64,000 nucleotides of DNA, taken from NCBI RefSeq assembly GCF_947179165.1, contig NC_077242.1, positions 75,435,097 to 75,499,096 on the forward strand, in the 5' to 3' direction. Source of the stretch: Solanum dulcamara. Lineage: Eukaryota; Streptophyta; Magnoliopsida; Solanales; Solanaceae. The notes below the pieces were generated by a model. It saw only the letters and a program-made list of their open reading frames with translations, was not told where the DNA came from and ran no database searches. Numbering within the stretch: position 1 is the stretch's first letter; the number at the start of each line of letters is the position of its first letter. Positions 43,984-55,165 of the stretch are shown piece after piece. Made by a program: the position numbers and the translations under genes.

Positions 43984-46547
43984 CAAAAGATTAGAAAAAC
44001 TTTACCAGAAATAGTAAGTATGTTATCTAGTTCAGGATAGCAAAATGGAATAGACATATGCAGGATGAACAAGAAGAACATACTAACCAGCAAGATGATC
44101 TTGTCTTTCTCTTTGCTAGGCTCCAAAGGGGACTGCAATTCAGAAATCATTGGCACTGAACTATGGGATACAGGCTTCAAAGCACAAATTTTTGGTTCCA
44201 CACTCCGCTGCTGAAAAGGAATCTCTGAAATCCGCTCCTCAAATGGTACTATTTCAAGTCTCCCAATCTCATTTCTTGCACCCAATCTAGAGACTGATAT
44301 CCCCCTTCCCATCCTGTCCTCAAGTGACCCAGCAATTCTTTCCTCTACAGACCTTACAACACTCTGTTGCTTCAAGAGCGGAAGCGTGGGAGAGAAACTC
44401 ATTACAGGTGACGAAAAAGAAGACAATCCCTCTCCACTCTGCTTTGCTAGTTGTCTTTCCATCATGAGCTCTCTTCTTACTTCCAGCTCCAACATGTGTC
44501 TTCGAGCAATCTCTTCTGCAATAATCTCCTCTTTGATTCGTTCCTTCTCAATCTCTCTCTGAATTGCCTCACGCATATTGGTGGGTTGGTGTTGGATATG
44601 ATCAAGCTTGTTTTCAAAATGAGGCGCCACATAGCCAGCTGAAACTTGTGATAAACATCGCAAAGAGCAACAACTTAGTCTCAAAATACATTGTACAACC
44701 ATAAATTGGACAATGCAGGCACCATGAAGACGAGAAGTCAGGAGCAATAAAAAAACCCTAACTTAGAAATTCATCTCTTCCAAGTAACTACATTTCATCC
44801 ACTTCAGTTCTGTGCTTGGTTAACACAGGCGTAAACAATTCCAGGATATTCAATAAATCAAAAGTTGATCTTTCTCTTAAATGAACACCATCAAGGATAA
44901 GACAAATACTCAAGTGAATCATACTAATTAGAAATATGTAAAGAAGAAACAAGATTACAGAAGGAAAAAAAGGCAGCTGATTTTGGAAACACTTTATGAA
45001 TAGAGTGATTCCTATCTTTTGGGGATAGGAAATAATGCTCTTCTGAGGGTACAAGCAGATTTGACCAGTTATCTAAAAGCGGCTGGCTTTGACAATGGAA
45101 CAATGTTAAGAAAGGTTTTATTGTTTCAAAAAGTCAAAGCCTTTCAAAACAGATACTTCTTTCTACTAATTAACTGTCCAAAATCAAATTGCCCCCCAAA
45201 AAAATATGATGAAATACTTTAAGATTTATTCCTTCTATTGCACTTCCAATTTAGGATTTTCTGAATCTCGCACATTTACCAACTTTCCTGAAAAGAAAAT
45301 GGATCATCCTCTTTACTCAATCACTATTGACACTTCAATATAACAAACCACACAACAACATTAACACAACTCTCCACCTCCTCAAGTAATTACATTCTCA
45401 TCGAGATGAACCAAAATGTTTCCAACTGTACTTCGCAGAGGCTAACACAGAACACAAGCAAAACCCAAAATCCCTTGTATCACTACAGAGTTGTTCATCG
45501 AACAGGCAAACAAAAAGAGCAAAAATCCTAACTCCGCCTCTGATTTCTCTCATTGCATTTTCAGTCCATTGAACAGAAAAATAATGCTAATACTACTCTC
45601 CACATCATCAATTAACTATATTCTTACCGAGATTAACCACAACATCTCCAAATTTACTTCACAGAGGCCAACATAAAACACAAATAAAACCCAAAATCCC
45701 TTCTATCACTATAGGATGGTCCATTGAACAGAAAATTAATGCTAACACTACTTTCCACCTCCACAATTAACTACATTCTCATCAAGATTAACCACAACGT
45801 CTCCCAAAAGTACTCCAAATAAGCCAACACAAACCACGAATAAAACCCTAAATCCCTTCCATCAATACAGAATTGTCCATTGAACAGAAAAATAATGCTA
45901 ACACTACTCTCCACCTCCTCAATGAACTACATTCTCACCCAGATTAACCACATCGTATCCCGAATGTACACCACATAAGCTAACACAAAACACAAATAAA
46001 AACCAAAATCCCTTCCATCACTACAGAATTGTCCATTGGACAGAAAAATAATGCTAACAGTACTCTCACCTCCTCAATCAACTACATTCTCACCCAGATT
46101 AACCACAAATGTTTCCGAATACACTTCACATAAGCTAACACATAACACAAATAAAACCCAAAATCCGGATTGTCCCATTGAATAGAAAAAGAAAGCTTAA
46201 ACTACTTTCCGCAGCCACAATTAACTACATTCTCACCCAGATTAACCACAAATGTTTCCTAATGCACTTGACATAGACCAACACAAAACTCAAAAGCCTT
46301 TCTTTAGAACAAATTGTTCATTAACATAAAGTGAAAATCCAGAGAAAAGGAATAAACCTCGAATGACTTGTTGAGTGAGGTAAGTGAGAAACTGATGCTG
46401 TGTGTAACTCATCGGAGGATGAGGAGGATGTGTATAACTCATCGGAGGAAGAGGAGGATGTGTATAATTCATCGGAGGAGGAGGATGTGTATAACTCATC
46501 GGAGAAGGAGGAGGATGTCCGCCGACCACTTTATACTTATTATCCAT
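41495..46547 (-). CDS. Protein with two U1/matrin-type C2H2 zinc fingers
   Basis: Three minus-strand exons, 46547-46358, 44638-44088 and 42307-41495, splice in frame to 517 residues. The start is the ATG at 46547 (MDNKYKVVGG). Residues 10-50 are Pro/His/Tyr repeats (PPMSYTHP type). Residues ~82-130 are Glu/Arg-rich helix (REIEKERIKEEIIAEEIARR), probably coiled coil. Two fingers, each CX2CX12HX5H, lie at 288-310 and 414-436; the five-residue His spacing and GKKHK ends mark the U1/matrin class that binds double-stranded RNA or RNA-protein complexes. A KKQKTSKKKKFK basic stretch before finger 2 may be a nuclear signal. The acidic C-terminus has a 21-residue repeat. RNA handling in the nucleus is likely, but the exact role is unknown. 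The first donor is GTTTAT, weaker than consensus. Confidence 0.9.
41575..41700 (-). repeat. 63-bp in-frame tandem duplication in the last exon
   Basis: The acidic tail encodes KVESTQTVNEALEEAEETEA twice with a 21-residue (63-bp) period; the second copy reads LEEVEETEV at its end. The duplication keeps the frame. Confidence 0.9.
42735..42868 (-). mobile_element. TS-type SINE in intron 2 of the zinc-finger gene
   Basis: On the minus strand it reads GAGCCAACGGTCTACTGGAA, AACAGCCTCTCTACCCC, CCCTCCCTAGACCCCACTCA and ends in a GTTGTTGTTGCTGTTGTT tail. Same transcription direction as the host gene. Confidence 0.8.
43944..43980. repeat. (GA)n microsatellite in intron 2
   Basis: About 36 bp of pure GA dinucleotide. 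Confidence 0.95.
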
Positions 46548-46705
46548 TAAAAATCACTCCAAAATTTTGATATTTTTTTTCAAATTAACAATGCAAAAAC
46601 GGAAATCGATATGATAGAGAGAAAAAGAAAGATTGAGAGCAAAAACGGAAGGGGGTTTTCTCAGCTAACGGTACTTTAATGAAGCAGATGTTTCGAACAG
46701 TGATT
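44885..46705 (-). repeat. Segmental duplication, copy A (promoter, exon 1 and start of intron 1)
   Basis: Sequence from ACACCATCAAGGATAAG (44885) to GAACAGTGATTTTGGGAATT (~46700) recurs in the same direction at 47527-49443. The copies share the block CAGAAGGAAAAAAAGGCAGCTG, the ~155-bp minisatellite, exon 1 and the region just upstream of the ATG. Copy A carries the first exon of the annotated gene. Confidence 0.85.
45400..46280 (-). repeat. ~155-bp minisatellite in intron 1, copy A
   Basis: Blocks like CCATTGAACAGAAAAATAAT start at about 45567, 45721, 45876, 46032 and 46171, each followed by CTCCACCTCCTCAAT, a CACCCAGATTAACCACAA block and CATAAGCTAACACAAA. The last unit is shorter. Confidence 0.8.
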
Positions 46706-46749
46706 TTGGGAATTTGTGTCAAACAATCAGAGAGACCTTTTTTTGACTA

Positions 46750-46935
46750 ATGTACCGAAGTTTTTCTAAAGTAGAGATGGATGTACAAAGCATTTCGCCT
46801 GAGCAGGATTGCACTCTATTTTTAAACCACTCCTTAGAAGTTCCCAACCTTTATGCACCCTTGGTGACTCAAGCTCGCAACCTTAGGGTTGGAAGTGAGG
46901 GGTGTGTACCATCCATGCAACTCCCTCTTATCTAA
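46750..46935 (-). mobile_element. TS-type SINE, tRNA-derived 5' half
   Basis: The minus strand reads GGGAGTTGCATGGATGGTAC, CCTCACTTCCAACCC, AAGGTTGCGAGCTTGAGTCA and CACCAAGGGTGCATAAAGG. This is the head of the TS SINE with box A-like and box B-like (GCGAGCTTGAGTC) parts. The common GGTCTGCGTACAC body is missing. Confidence 0.65.
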
Positions 46936-46979
46936 GGATTGCACCATTAAGTGATGTGATGTAGATAATTTATTCTAAT

Positions 46980-47095
46980 GTGACTTAGAAATTGCTTGCT
47001 CTAACTGGTGACTTAGTAATTATTGGCTCAAACTCGTGACTTAGTAATTGTTGGCTCGAACTCGTGACTTGGTATTGCTTGCTCGAACTCGTGAC
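46980..47095 (-). repeat. ~28-bp tandem repeat of a SINE box B region
   Basis: CTCGAACTCGTGACTT-type units recur at starts about 27-28 bp apart (gtgact at 46980, 47008, 47035, 47062, 47090), with degeneracy in the first ones. The unit is the inverted box B region of the larger array that follows. Confidence 0.65.
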
Positions 47096-47525
47096 CTATA
47101 AATCATATGACAACTTTATCATTGCTTCAGTGTACATAAGTTTTGGATGGTTGTTACCTATTAGAGTTTGCTTGCTCGAACTCGTGACTTATGAGTCACA
47201 CGACAACTTTTTCATTGCTTCAATGTACCGAAGTTTTGGATGGTTGTTACCCATTGTAGAAATTATTTGCTTGAACTCGTGACTTGTTAGTTACACGACA
47301 ATTTTATCATTACTTCAATGTACCGAAGTTTTGGATGGTTGTTACCAATTGTAGTAATTATTACTTCCTTGAACTTGTGACCTATAAGTTGTACGACAAC
47401 TTTATCACTGCATCAATATATCGAAGTTTTGGATGGTTGTTATCTATTGTAGTAATTGCTTGCTCGAACTCGTGACCTATAAGTCACACACAATTTTATC
47501 ATTGCTTCAATGTACCGAAGTTTTG
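47065..47525 (-). repeat. ~95-bp tandem array derived from a tRNA-type SINE head
   Basis: TTTTGGATGGTTGTTAC recurs at about 47141, 47234, 47329 and 47427, and TTTTGGA again at 47521. On the minus strand each unit reads ATAAAGTTGTCGTGTGACTT, then GGTCACGAGTTCGAGCAAG, the pattern of tRNA-derived SINE heads with an internal box B (GAGTTCGAG). The array stops exactly where segmental copy B begins. Confidence 0.75.
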
Positions 47526-47526
47526 G

Positions 47527-49443
47527 ACACCATCAAGGATAAGAAAAATACTTAAGTGAATCGTACTAGTTAGAAATAAGCAAAGAGGAAATAAGATTAC
47601 AGAAGGAAAAAAAGGCAGCTGCTTTCAGAAATACTTTCTGAATAGAATGATTCTTATCTTTTGAGGATAGGAAATAATGCCTTTCTTATACAACAAGCAT
47701 TTTACCAGTTATCTAAAAGCAGCTGCTTTGACGATGGAACAATGTTAAAAACATTAAAAAAAATTATAAAAAAAAATCTTGAAAGGTTTTATTGTATCAA
47801 AAAGTCGTAACTTTCATAACAGATTCTTCTTTCTACTAATTAGCCATCCAAAATCAAATTGCCACCCAAAAAAATGATGAAATAATTATTCTTTCTATTG
47901 CACTTCCAATTTAGGATTTTCCGAATCTCGCAAATTTACCAAATTTCCTGAAAAGAAAAAGGATCACCCTCTTTATTCAATCACTATTAACACTTTAATA
48001 TAACAACCACACAACAACATTAACACTACTCTCCGCCTCCTCAATCAACTAAATTCTTAATCAACTACATTCGCATCAAGATTAACCACGATGTCTCCCA
48101 AAAGTACTCCACATAAGCTAAACACAAAACAAAAATAAAACCCCAAATCCCTTCCATCAATACAAAATTGTCCATTGAACAGACAAATAATGCTACCACT
48201 GCTCTCCGCCTCAATTAACTACATTCTCATAGAGATATCCCTTCCCCTTTCACCTCTAGGAAAACATTTCTGGGATGAGCCCTTCCACTCGTCTCTTACC
48301 ACAACAATATCTACCGAAAGTACTCCACATAAGCTAATACAAACAAAACCCAAAAATCCCTTCCGTAGATACAGAATTGTCCATTGAACAGAAAAATAAT
48401 GCTAACACTACTCTCCGCCTCCAGAATTAACTACATCCTCATCAAGATTAACCATAACATCTCCCAAAAAGTACTCCATATAAGCTAATACAAAAAAAAA
48501 AAAAAAATCCCTTCCGTCAATACACAATTGTCCATTGAACAGAATTTTTTTTGCTAAAACTACTCTCCGCCTCCTCAATCAACTGCATTCCCACCCAGAA
48601 TAACCACAAATGTTTCCAAATAAACTTCATATATGACAACACAAAACGCAAATAAAACCCAAAATCCAGTTTGTCCCATTGAATATAAAAAGAATGCTAA
48701 CACCACTCTTAACCTCCTCAATCAACTACATTCTCACCCAGATTAACCATAAATGTTTCCCATATACTTCATATAAGACAACACAAAACACAAATAAAAT
48801 CAGGTTTGTCCCATTGAACAGAAAAAGAATGCTATAACTACTCTCCACCTCCTCAATCAACTACATTCTCACCCAGATTAACCATAAATGTTTCCCATAT
48901 ACTTCATATAAGACAACACAAAACACAAATAAAATTAGATTTGTCCCATTGAACAGAAAAAGAATGCTTAAACTACTCTCCACTTCCTCAATCAACTACA
49001 TTCTCACCCAGATTAATCACAAATGTTACCCATAAACTTCACATAGACAAACCCAAAACCAAAAATCCTTTCTTTAGTACAAATCGTTCATCGAACAGGA
49101 AAAAAAAAACGAAAATTCAGAGAAAAGGAAGAAACCTCGAATTGCTTGTTGAGAGAAGTAAGTGAGAGACGGATGCTGCGTATAACTCATCGGAGGATGA
49201 CGAGGATGTTCATAACTCATCATCAACGGCGGCGGAGGTAGTGGCGGCGACGGCGGCTGTTCGCCGACCGATTTGTACTTATGATCCATCAAAATTCACT
49301 CCAAAATTTTGAAATTTTCTTGAAATTCACAATGCAAAAAGGGAAATCGATATATATATATATAGAGAGAAAGAGAAAGAGAAAGATTGAGCCCAAAAAG
49401 GTAGGGTTTTTTCCTTTCTCGGCGAACAGTGATTTTGGGAATT
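47527..49443 (-). repeat. Segmental duplication, copy B (second promoter and first exon)
   Basis: Direct-repeat partner of 44885-46705. It holds its own expanded ~150-bp minisatellite (units at about 48172, 48378, 48533, 48676, 48815 and 48947) and an exon 1 equivalent. Flank sequence AACAGTGATTTTGGGAATT is shared at the far end. Confidence 0.85.
49136..49289 (-). CDS. Alternative or relic first exon of the zinc-finger gene (exon 1B)
   Basis: The ATG at 49289 opens MDHKYKSVGEQPP and continues with a Pro-rich stretch and PMSYTQHPSLTYFSQQAIR, closely matching exon 1 of the gene (MDNKYKVVGGHPP and PMSYTQHQFLTYLTQQVIR). It ends at a CGAG|GTTTCT donor like the CGAG|GTTTAT donor of exon 1A. Its 154 bases leave phase 1, the same as the 190 bases of exon 1A, so it would splice in frame to the exon at 44638. 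No stop or shift is present. It may be a true alternative start or a remnant of tandem duplication. Confidence 0.6.
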
Positions 49444-50497
49444 TAAATTTCTTGAAGACCCTTTTTTTTTTTTTTTTTTACTAATATATCAGTGTATAAA
49501 ACATTTCGCAGTAACTTTGTTATATTACTTCATAATTCATATTAAATGTTCTTTATAATATGATGCATCATTTACTAATTAATTTAAGAAAGTTAAACCT
49601 GTATTCAAGTAAAGGAGAAATGAATTTATTAATGAATTTATACTGGCAAAATATTGATGATGATGATGAGTGAAATTGGCAATTAGCAGGCATTGATGGT
49701 ATGAATAGTTTATCGGTTTGGATATGAACGTTCTGATAAACATTTTGTTTGGGATAGTTGTTGGAGCCACAAAAAAATTATCAAAATTATGGCATTAGGT
49801 TCGTACATATTACCGTTAAAGCTTCGCGAATCTCTAATTTTTCATATTTGCCACAAAATAGAAACACATAACATCATTAGTTTAAGAAAATGGGGGGTAT
49901 TGACATGTATTTCGAACTAAATTATTTCATCATATTTGTGAAATTAATATTTTTTTTCTATATTCGATCAATTGATAGGAGTCGACTTCCACACTAATGA
50001 AGCTTTCAGACAACTAAAAAAGACATGCTCAAATATTAATAGGTAAGACATTTTATTTTTATTTTTTATTTTTTCCTAGGAGCTCTCACATTTTTTGCTC
50101 TCTTGATGACGAAAGGGTGTTTACCATTCGAACAACTCACTCTTATCTAACGGGTAAGACATTAAAAATATATTTTCTAAGAAAATATTTATATTTAATT
50201 TTTATTTTAATCGACCACAAAAATTTCAAAAAGATTTTAAAAATAAATGACAATTGGCTTGAGGCCTATGAATACTCGTATCGGTACAATTAACAAGATT
50301 ACTTTGCTAAATGGTTATCAGATCAAATCTCGTACTTATCCGAATTAGTATAATGCCATGATTTTATTAGAAGTTGCAGTAATAGAAATTAAGATGGACA
50401 AGATATCATTAAGATAAAAGTATTTATGAAGTTCTTGAATATTTCGTACATGATTATTTTGGATCTATAAGAGCATTGTCCTTCAATTGTTAATATT
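49444..50497. other. Spacer with a possible SINE remnant
   Basis: No gene recognised. Around 50080-50170 the minus strand (GAGTGAGTTGTTCGAATGGT, AAACACCC) resembles a SINE head. Confidence 0.5.
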
Positions 50498-50548
50498 CTT
50501 TGAGATTGTCTTTTTTTTTGTTGTTGTTGGGAACAGACCCTACACGAG

Positions 50549-50571
50549 GCTCCCACCTCTCGTGCACAGTC
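50549..50571 (-). other. Hairpin at the LINE 2 3' end
   Basis: On the minus strand CACGAG and CTCGTG form a 6-bp stem around AGGTGGGAGC, about 20 bases before the A-rich tail. Plant LINE 3' ends can carry structures used by their reverse transcriptase; that role is inference here. Confidence 0.45.
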
Positions 50572-51004
50572 AGGGGTTGAGCAACACCCCCAAGCCTTAA
50601 CATAAATAATCAAAATAAATTACAAGGAGGGGGACATAAACCTTACCTCCGATCCTATGGTGGTTCATAAGTCGGCTAACCTATTAAGGTCGGCTAACTC
50701 ATCCCCGATACAAAAAGGAGACTAACTATAACTAGAAAGCATTAAACCTGTGAGAGGACTCCTCTCGGTACAAATCAACTAAGAAAGCATAAATGAGGGA
50801 GACTCTCCCCTTCCATGAGAATACAAGAAAGTAGCCTACACTAGTCCTATTCAAGAACAAGTATACGAACCTTCTATCTCGCATGGGTTGGGGAAATTCT
50901 TTTCATCTTTGCTCTTTTTAGACATGTCGTACCAAGTAGGTCCAAGGAAAGTTGCAGCAACACCAATCGTAGCCAGGTTAGGAAAATTAGAGATAAAAAA
51001 ATGT

Positions 51005-54000
51005 TCAAGAAGGTTGTTTTATCCTTTTTAATCTTCTTCTCCTGAAGCTTGCCATTCCTATCTTGTCTAGCTTTATGTAGCCCTTGGTTTCTTGTGGAAG
51101 TTGTTGAAGGTTGTAGAAGTGTTGTGTATTATCAAGTGTATGGTTGTACTTAGATAATGTATCAGCTGGAAAATTTGCTTCCCGAAAAACATGTTTGCAT
51201 TGGAAGTATTCTAGCAGTTGGACCAGTTGTTGGAGTTCATTAACGTAGTTTTGAATGTTCCAGGGTGGTTTGATGTCCAGATTCAGCCACTTGATCACAA
51301 GTTTCGAATCTACTTCCAATATTACTCTATTATAACCATGTTGAATGCACCAATTAATGCCAAAACTGGTTGCCTGCACTTCCGCTTGATTATTTGTTCC
51401 AACTCCCAAAGGAGAGGCAAAAGCATATATCAGATTACCCTTATGATCCCTTACTATGCCTCCTGCTCCTATCTTTCCTGGGTTGCCTGTGGCACTCCCA
51501 TCAGTGTTAAGAACTATGTTAGGGGGAGGTTTGAGCCATTTAACCTGGGTTACTTTTATGTCATGCTTACAGTTTTCTATCCAAATAATTAGATCCTTCC
51601 AAGCTGGTGGCCATTGGATATATGGAAAAGCTATAGTAATAAGCATGTATATTTCTTTGATTATATTGAACTTCACCCTAATAGTACTAGATTTCTTTCC
51701 TCCATATTTACTTGCACACCTGTTCTTCCAGACATTCCAGCAAATAAATATAGGGAGGGCTTGCAACATGAGTTTATGTACAGTATTGTTTGGTTTGTAG
51801 GTCCACCATCTCATCAAGATGTCTCTAATGGAGTTGTGGTCCTGCCTGATTCCCCCCCAGTTGGAGAAATATGTCCAGATGTGTTTAGCAAAGCTTCTAG
51901 AGACAAATATGTGATCTATGTTGTCCAAACCAGGCCTGTAGCAGCATGAGCACTCTGCGGTTTCTCTCCCAAAAGAAATCAGTTTATCATTGGTTGGCAG
52001 TTTGTGTCTCAATGTTCTCCAAAGCAAGAATGAAGCCTTGAAAGGGATGTTAGCATGCCATGTCATCCTATCTATCAATGTCTTGTTTTTTTTCTTTCTC
52101 ACATTTTCCCAAGTTGATTTACAAGTGAAATTTCCACATGATTGCAGCTTCCATTGAGCTTGATCTAATGTGTTTTGTTGGTACATGATTTTAGTATTGA
52201 GAATTGTGTGTATCATGTGTTGAGGGGCCTGTTGCCTGATTTTCTCTTCATTCCATTTTCCATTTGTTATGAACATGGAGACAGTGGAGTTGTTGAATCT
52301 TGGAATATATTCATAGTGATTGGCTAGAGGGCCAATACCCAGCCAATCGTCCCACCAGAAACTGCAGTTTCCTGAACATAAGTTCCACTTAATGTGAGGT
52401 TCTATGTCACCTTTGTTCTTCATCATGTTCTTCCACATGAGAGATTGACCTGTATGCCACTTTTTTGTGACAGGGTGAGCTCTTTGGCAGTATTTATCTC
52501 TCAAGAAATCCCCCCATAAAGATCTCTTAGTTCTGAACAACCACCAATGTTTGTATTGCATTGCCAGGCATATATCTTCCAAGTTTTTTACACCAATACC
52601 TCCCTCCTCATATGGTAAGCTAAGGGTTTCCCAAAAGGCCCAGTGGTACTTCCTTTTCTCCTTATCCCAACCCCAGAAGAAGTCAGCTATAAGGCATTTT
52701 ATTTGTTTCAAAGTGGTACTGGTAGGGGTTATGGCAGATAACAGATGTATAGGAAGTGATTGAAGCACTGATTTGATCAAAGTGGCTCTCCCCCCATAGC
52801 TTAGCATCTTTGTCTGCCACCCTTGAATTTTAGCAATCACTTTTGAAACTATACTAGTGAAATATATGACCCTTTGTCTTCCTATATACAATGGACATCC
52901 CAAGTATGTCATAGGCCCATGAGTGCATTTATAACCAGTGATGGTCACTACTCTATCCATTATATCAACAGGTGTATTGGTAGGGATTAAGATTTGGCTT
53001 TTGTCCTTATTAATAAGCTGCCCAGAAATGCCTTCATACATCTGAAGAGTCTTCATGATGAGTTGAAGAGAATACTTGGAAGTTGAGGTGAAAATAATAA
53101 TGTCATCTGCAAAACTCAAATGGTTAATTTGAGGACCCCTTTTCTCCATTTGAAAACCAGTGTATAGATAGTGCTGATGAAGGTTGTTTAACATTCTGGT
53201 CAGCACCTCTGCACCAAGAACAAAGAGAGCAGGAGAGAGTGGGTCTCCCTGTTTGAGACCTCTTGTTGAGTGGAAAAAACCATGCCTGCTTCCATTTATG
53301 ATGACAGAGTACCAATTGTTAGACATTATTCTCCATACCATGTCTATGAAGGTTTCCCCAAATCCCATCTTTCTCATGACAAGACAGATAAAGGACCATG
53401 AGACTCTATCATAAGCCTTGGCCATGTCAAGTTTAATAACCACATTATCTCCAATTTTGGGTTTGTTTATGTTATGTATAATTTCTTGAGCCAGCATAAT
53501 GTTCTCAGATATGCTCCTTCCTTGGACAAATCCAGACTGATTATCAGAAATAAGATGTGGAAGGATGGGAGCCAGTTTGCTACTAAGGAGTTTGGAGATT
53601 ATTTTGCTACTAAAATTGCTGAGAGATATAGGTCTGAATTCAGATAGTCTATTAGGATGTTCAACTTTTGGGATTAGAACCAGACATGCATGGGAGACGT
53701 ATTTTGGGATGTCATGGCCATTAAAGAAAAATAGAATCAGCTCCAAAAGGTCCTCACTGATAATGTCCCAGCATACCTGGAAAAACTTGCCACTCATCCC
53801 ATCAGGACCTGCAGCAGAAGTACCACTCATAGAGAAAATCACTTTCTATAACTCCTCTTTAGTAGGTACCTTTTGCAACATGTGGTTTTGATTGTCACTG
53901 ACCTTTCTAGGTATGTACTTAAGGAAATCTTCATTGATTTTCTTATTGTCTGTAGTGAATATCTTTTCAAAGTAATGACATGCAGCCTTGGCAATTTCCT

Positions 54001-55066
54001 CATTTCCCTAAATACTATTACCCTGATCATCCTCAATTTTGTGAATATACAGTCTTCTCCTTCTCCCTCTAATGATAGCATGGAAGTAATTGGAGTTGGT
54101 ATCCCCTTCCTTAAACCATTGGAGTTGAGTTTTTTGTTTGAGGATGGATTGCTCTATCTTTAGATACCTGATGTATTTGGCATTGATCAAGTTCAACTTG
54201 GTTCTATTATCTTCGGAGTTATCACTGATTATTACATCCTCAGCCTCTCTAACTTTTGTCTCAAAATCAGTGATGGAAGAGAAAATATCACTATATTCTT
54301 GTCTTGACCACTTACTCAGAGTGCTTCGTACTCTTTTCATTTTTTCCTGAAATCTTGTCATAGGATTTCCTGCAGCAGGTTTTCCCCAGCACGTTTTCAC
54401 TACTTCAAGGAAGCTATCATTATCAACCCAGCAGTGTAGAAACTTAAAATATTTAGGGGCATTGTTCTGTCTCTCTGCACACTCCATGAATAAAGGGCAA
54501 TGGTCTGATCCAGTGGAAGCTAAATGAGTAATAGTAGTCATAGGCATCATGTCTAACCACTTATCATTTACCATAGCTCTATCTAGTCTCTTCCAAATCC
54601 TGGCATCATTCTCTCTGTTGTTACACCATGTATACTTTGCACCATGAAAACCCAAGTCTATGAGTCCACAAGCTTCAATAGTACTTATGAATTCAAAACT
54701 TTTGTTCATGTTGTAGGGTATGCCCCCCAGCTTCTCTTCAATGCCAGTGATTACATTAAAATCCCCTATTGTACACCATGGTTTGCCTACATTGGAATAT
54801 AGTATTAGTTTATCCCAAAGATCTCTTCTCAAATGATCTTTACATTTAGCATAAACAAAGGTTGTGAGATAGGTAATATGCCATGTAACATGTTTGATTT
54901 CACAGGTAATCTGTTGCTCATCCTGATCTATAATGGAGCATGTTACATCTTTATTCCACAAGAGCCAAATTTTGTTGTTGGAATTATGAATAGCACTGTC
55001 CATATTAAGCTGAATTTTATGGGAATTGAGGTGTGATTGGTTTGAGAATGGTTCAAGAATTGCCAT
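51005..55066 (-). pseudogene. LINE 2 ORF2: endonuclease, reverse transcriptase, RNase H (two stops)
   Basis: From the ATG at 55066 (MAILEPFS) one frame runs to the stop at 51005, about 1350 codons, broken only by stops at ~54010 and ~53845. Endonuclease segments are IGDFNVITGIEEKLGGIP and STGSDHCPLF. Reverse transcriptase shows GRSISENIMLAQEIIHNI, LDMAKAYDRVSWSFI and SFADDIIIF. A zinc-ribbon-like CSCC...H segment follows, then RNase H with NTDGSATGNPGKIGAGG, NNQAEVQATSFGI and LEVDSKLVIKW. The N-terminal FWNIRG box present in LINE 1 is missing, so the endonuclease lacks its first catalytic strand. Both stops lie where Gln would fit. Confidence 0.9.
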
Positions 55067-55165
55067 CAAGAATTTCCCTCCCTCTGGTAACCTCTTCCTG
55101 CAAGTTAGTGGGTTCCTCCTGTATTCCCTCATCCTTACCTCCATAAACTACAACAGGTACATCAT

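Larger units (their letters stand above)
46706..47526. other. SINE-derived spacer between the duplicated first exons
   Basis: Not protein-coding. It contains a TS SINE head (46750-46935), a 28-bp mini-array (46980-47095) and a ~95-bp array (47065-47525). It would act as sequence between two candidate promoters. Confidence 0.7.

Noticed and set aside
46368..46550. Arg-rich open frame antisense to exon 1A
   Set aside because: It is the complement of the Pro/His/Tyr repeats of the zinc-finger protein.
46980..47095. 28-bp repeats considered as CRISPR repeats
   Set aside because: Units are contiguous, diverged, and match the box B part of the adjacent SINE-head array.
46740..47525. Possible true tRNA gene from box A/B-like sequence
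   Set aside because: No complete cloverleaf or acceptor stem; sequence follows SINE heads and is repeated in tandem.
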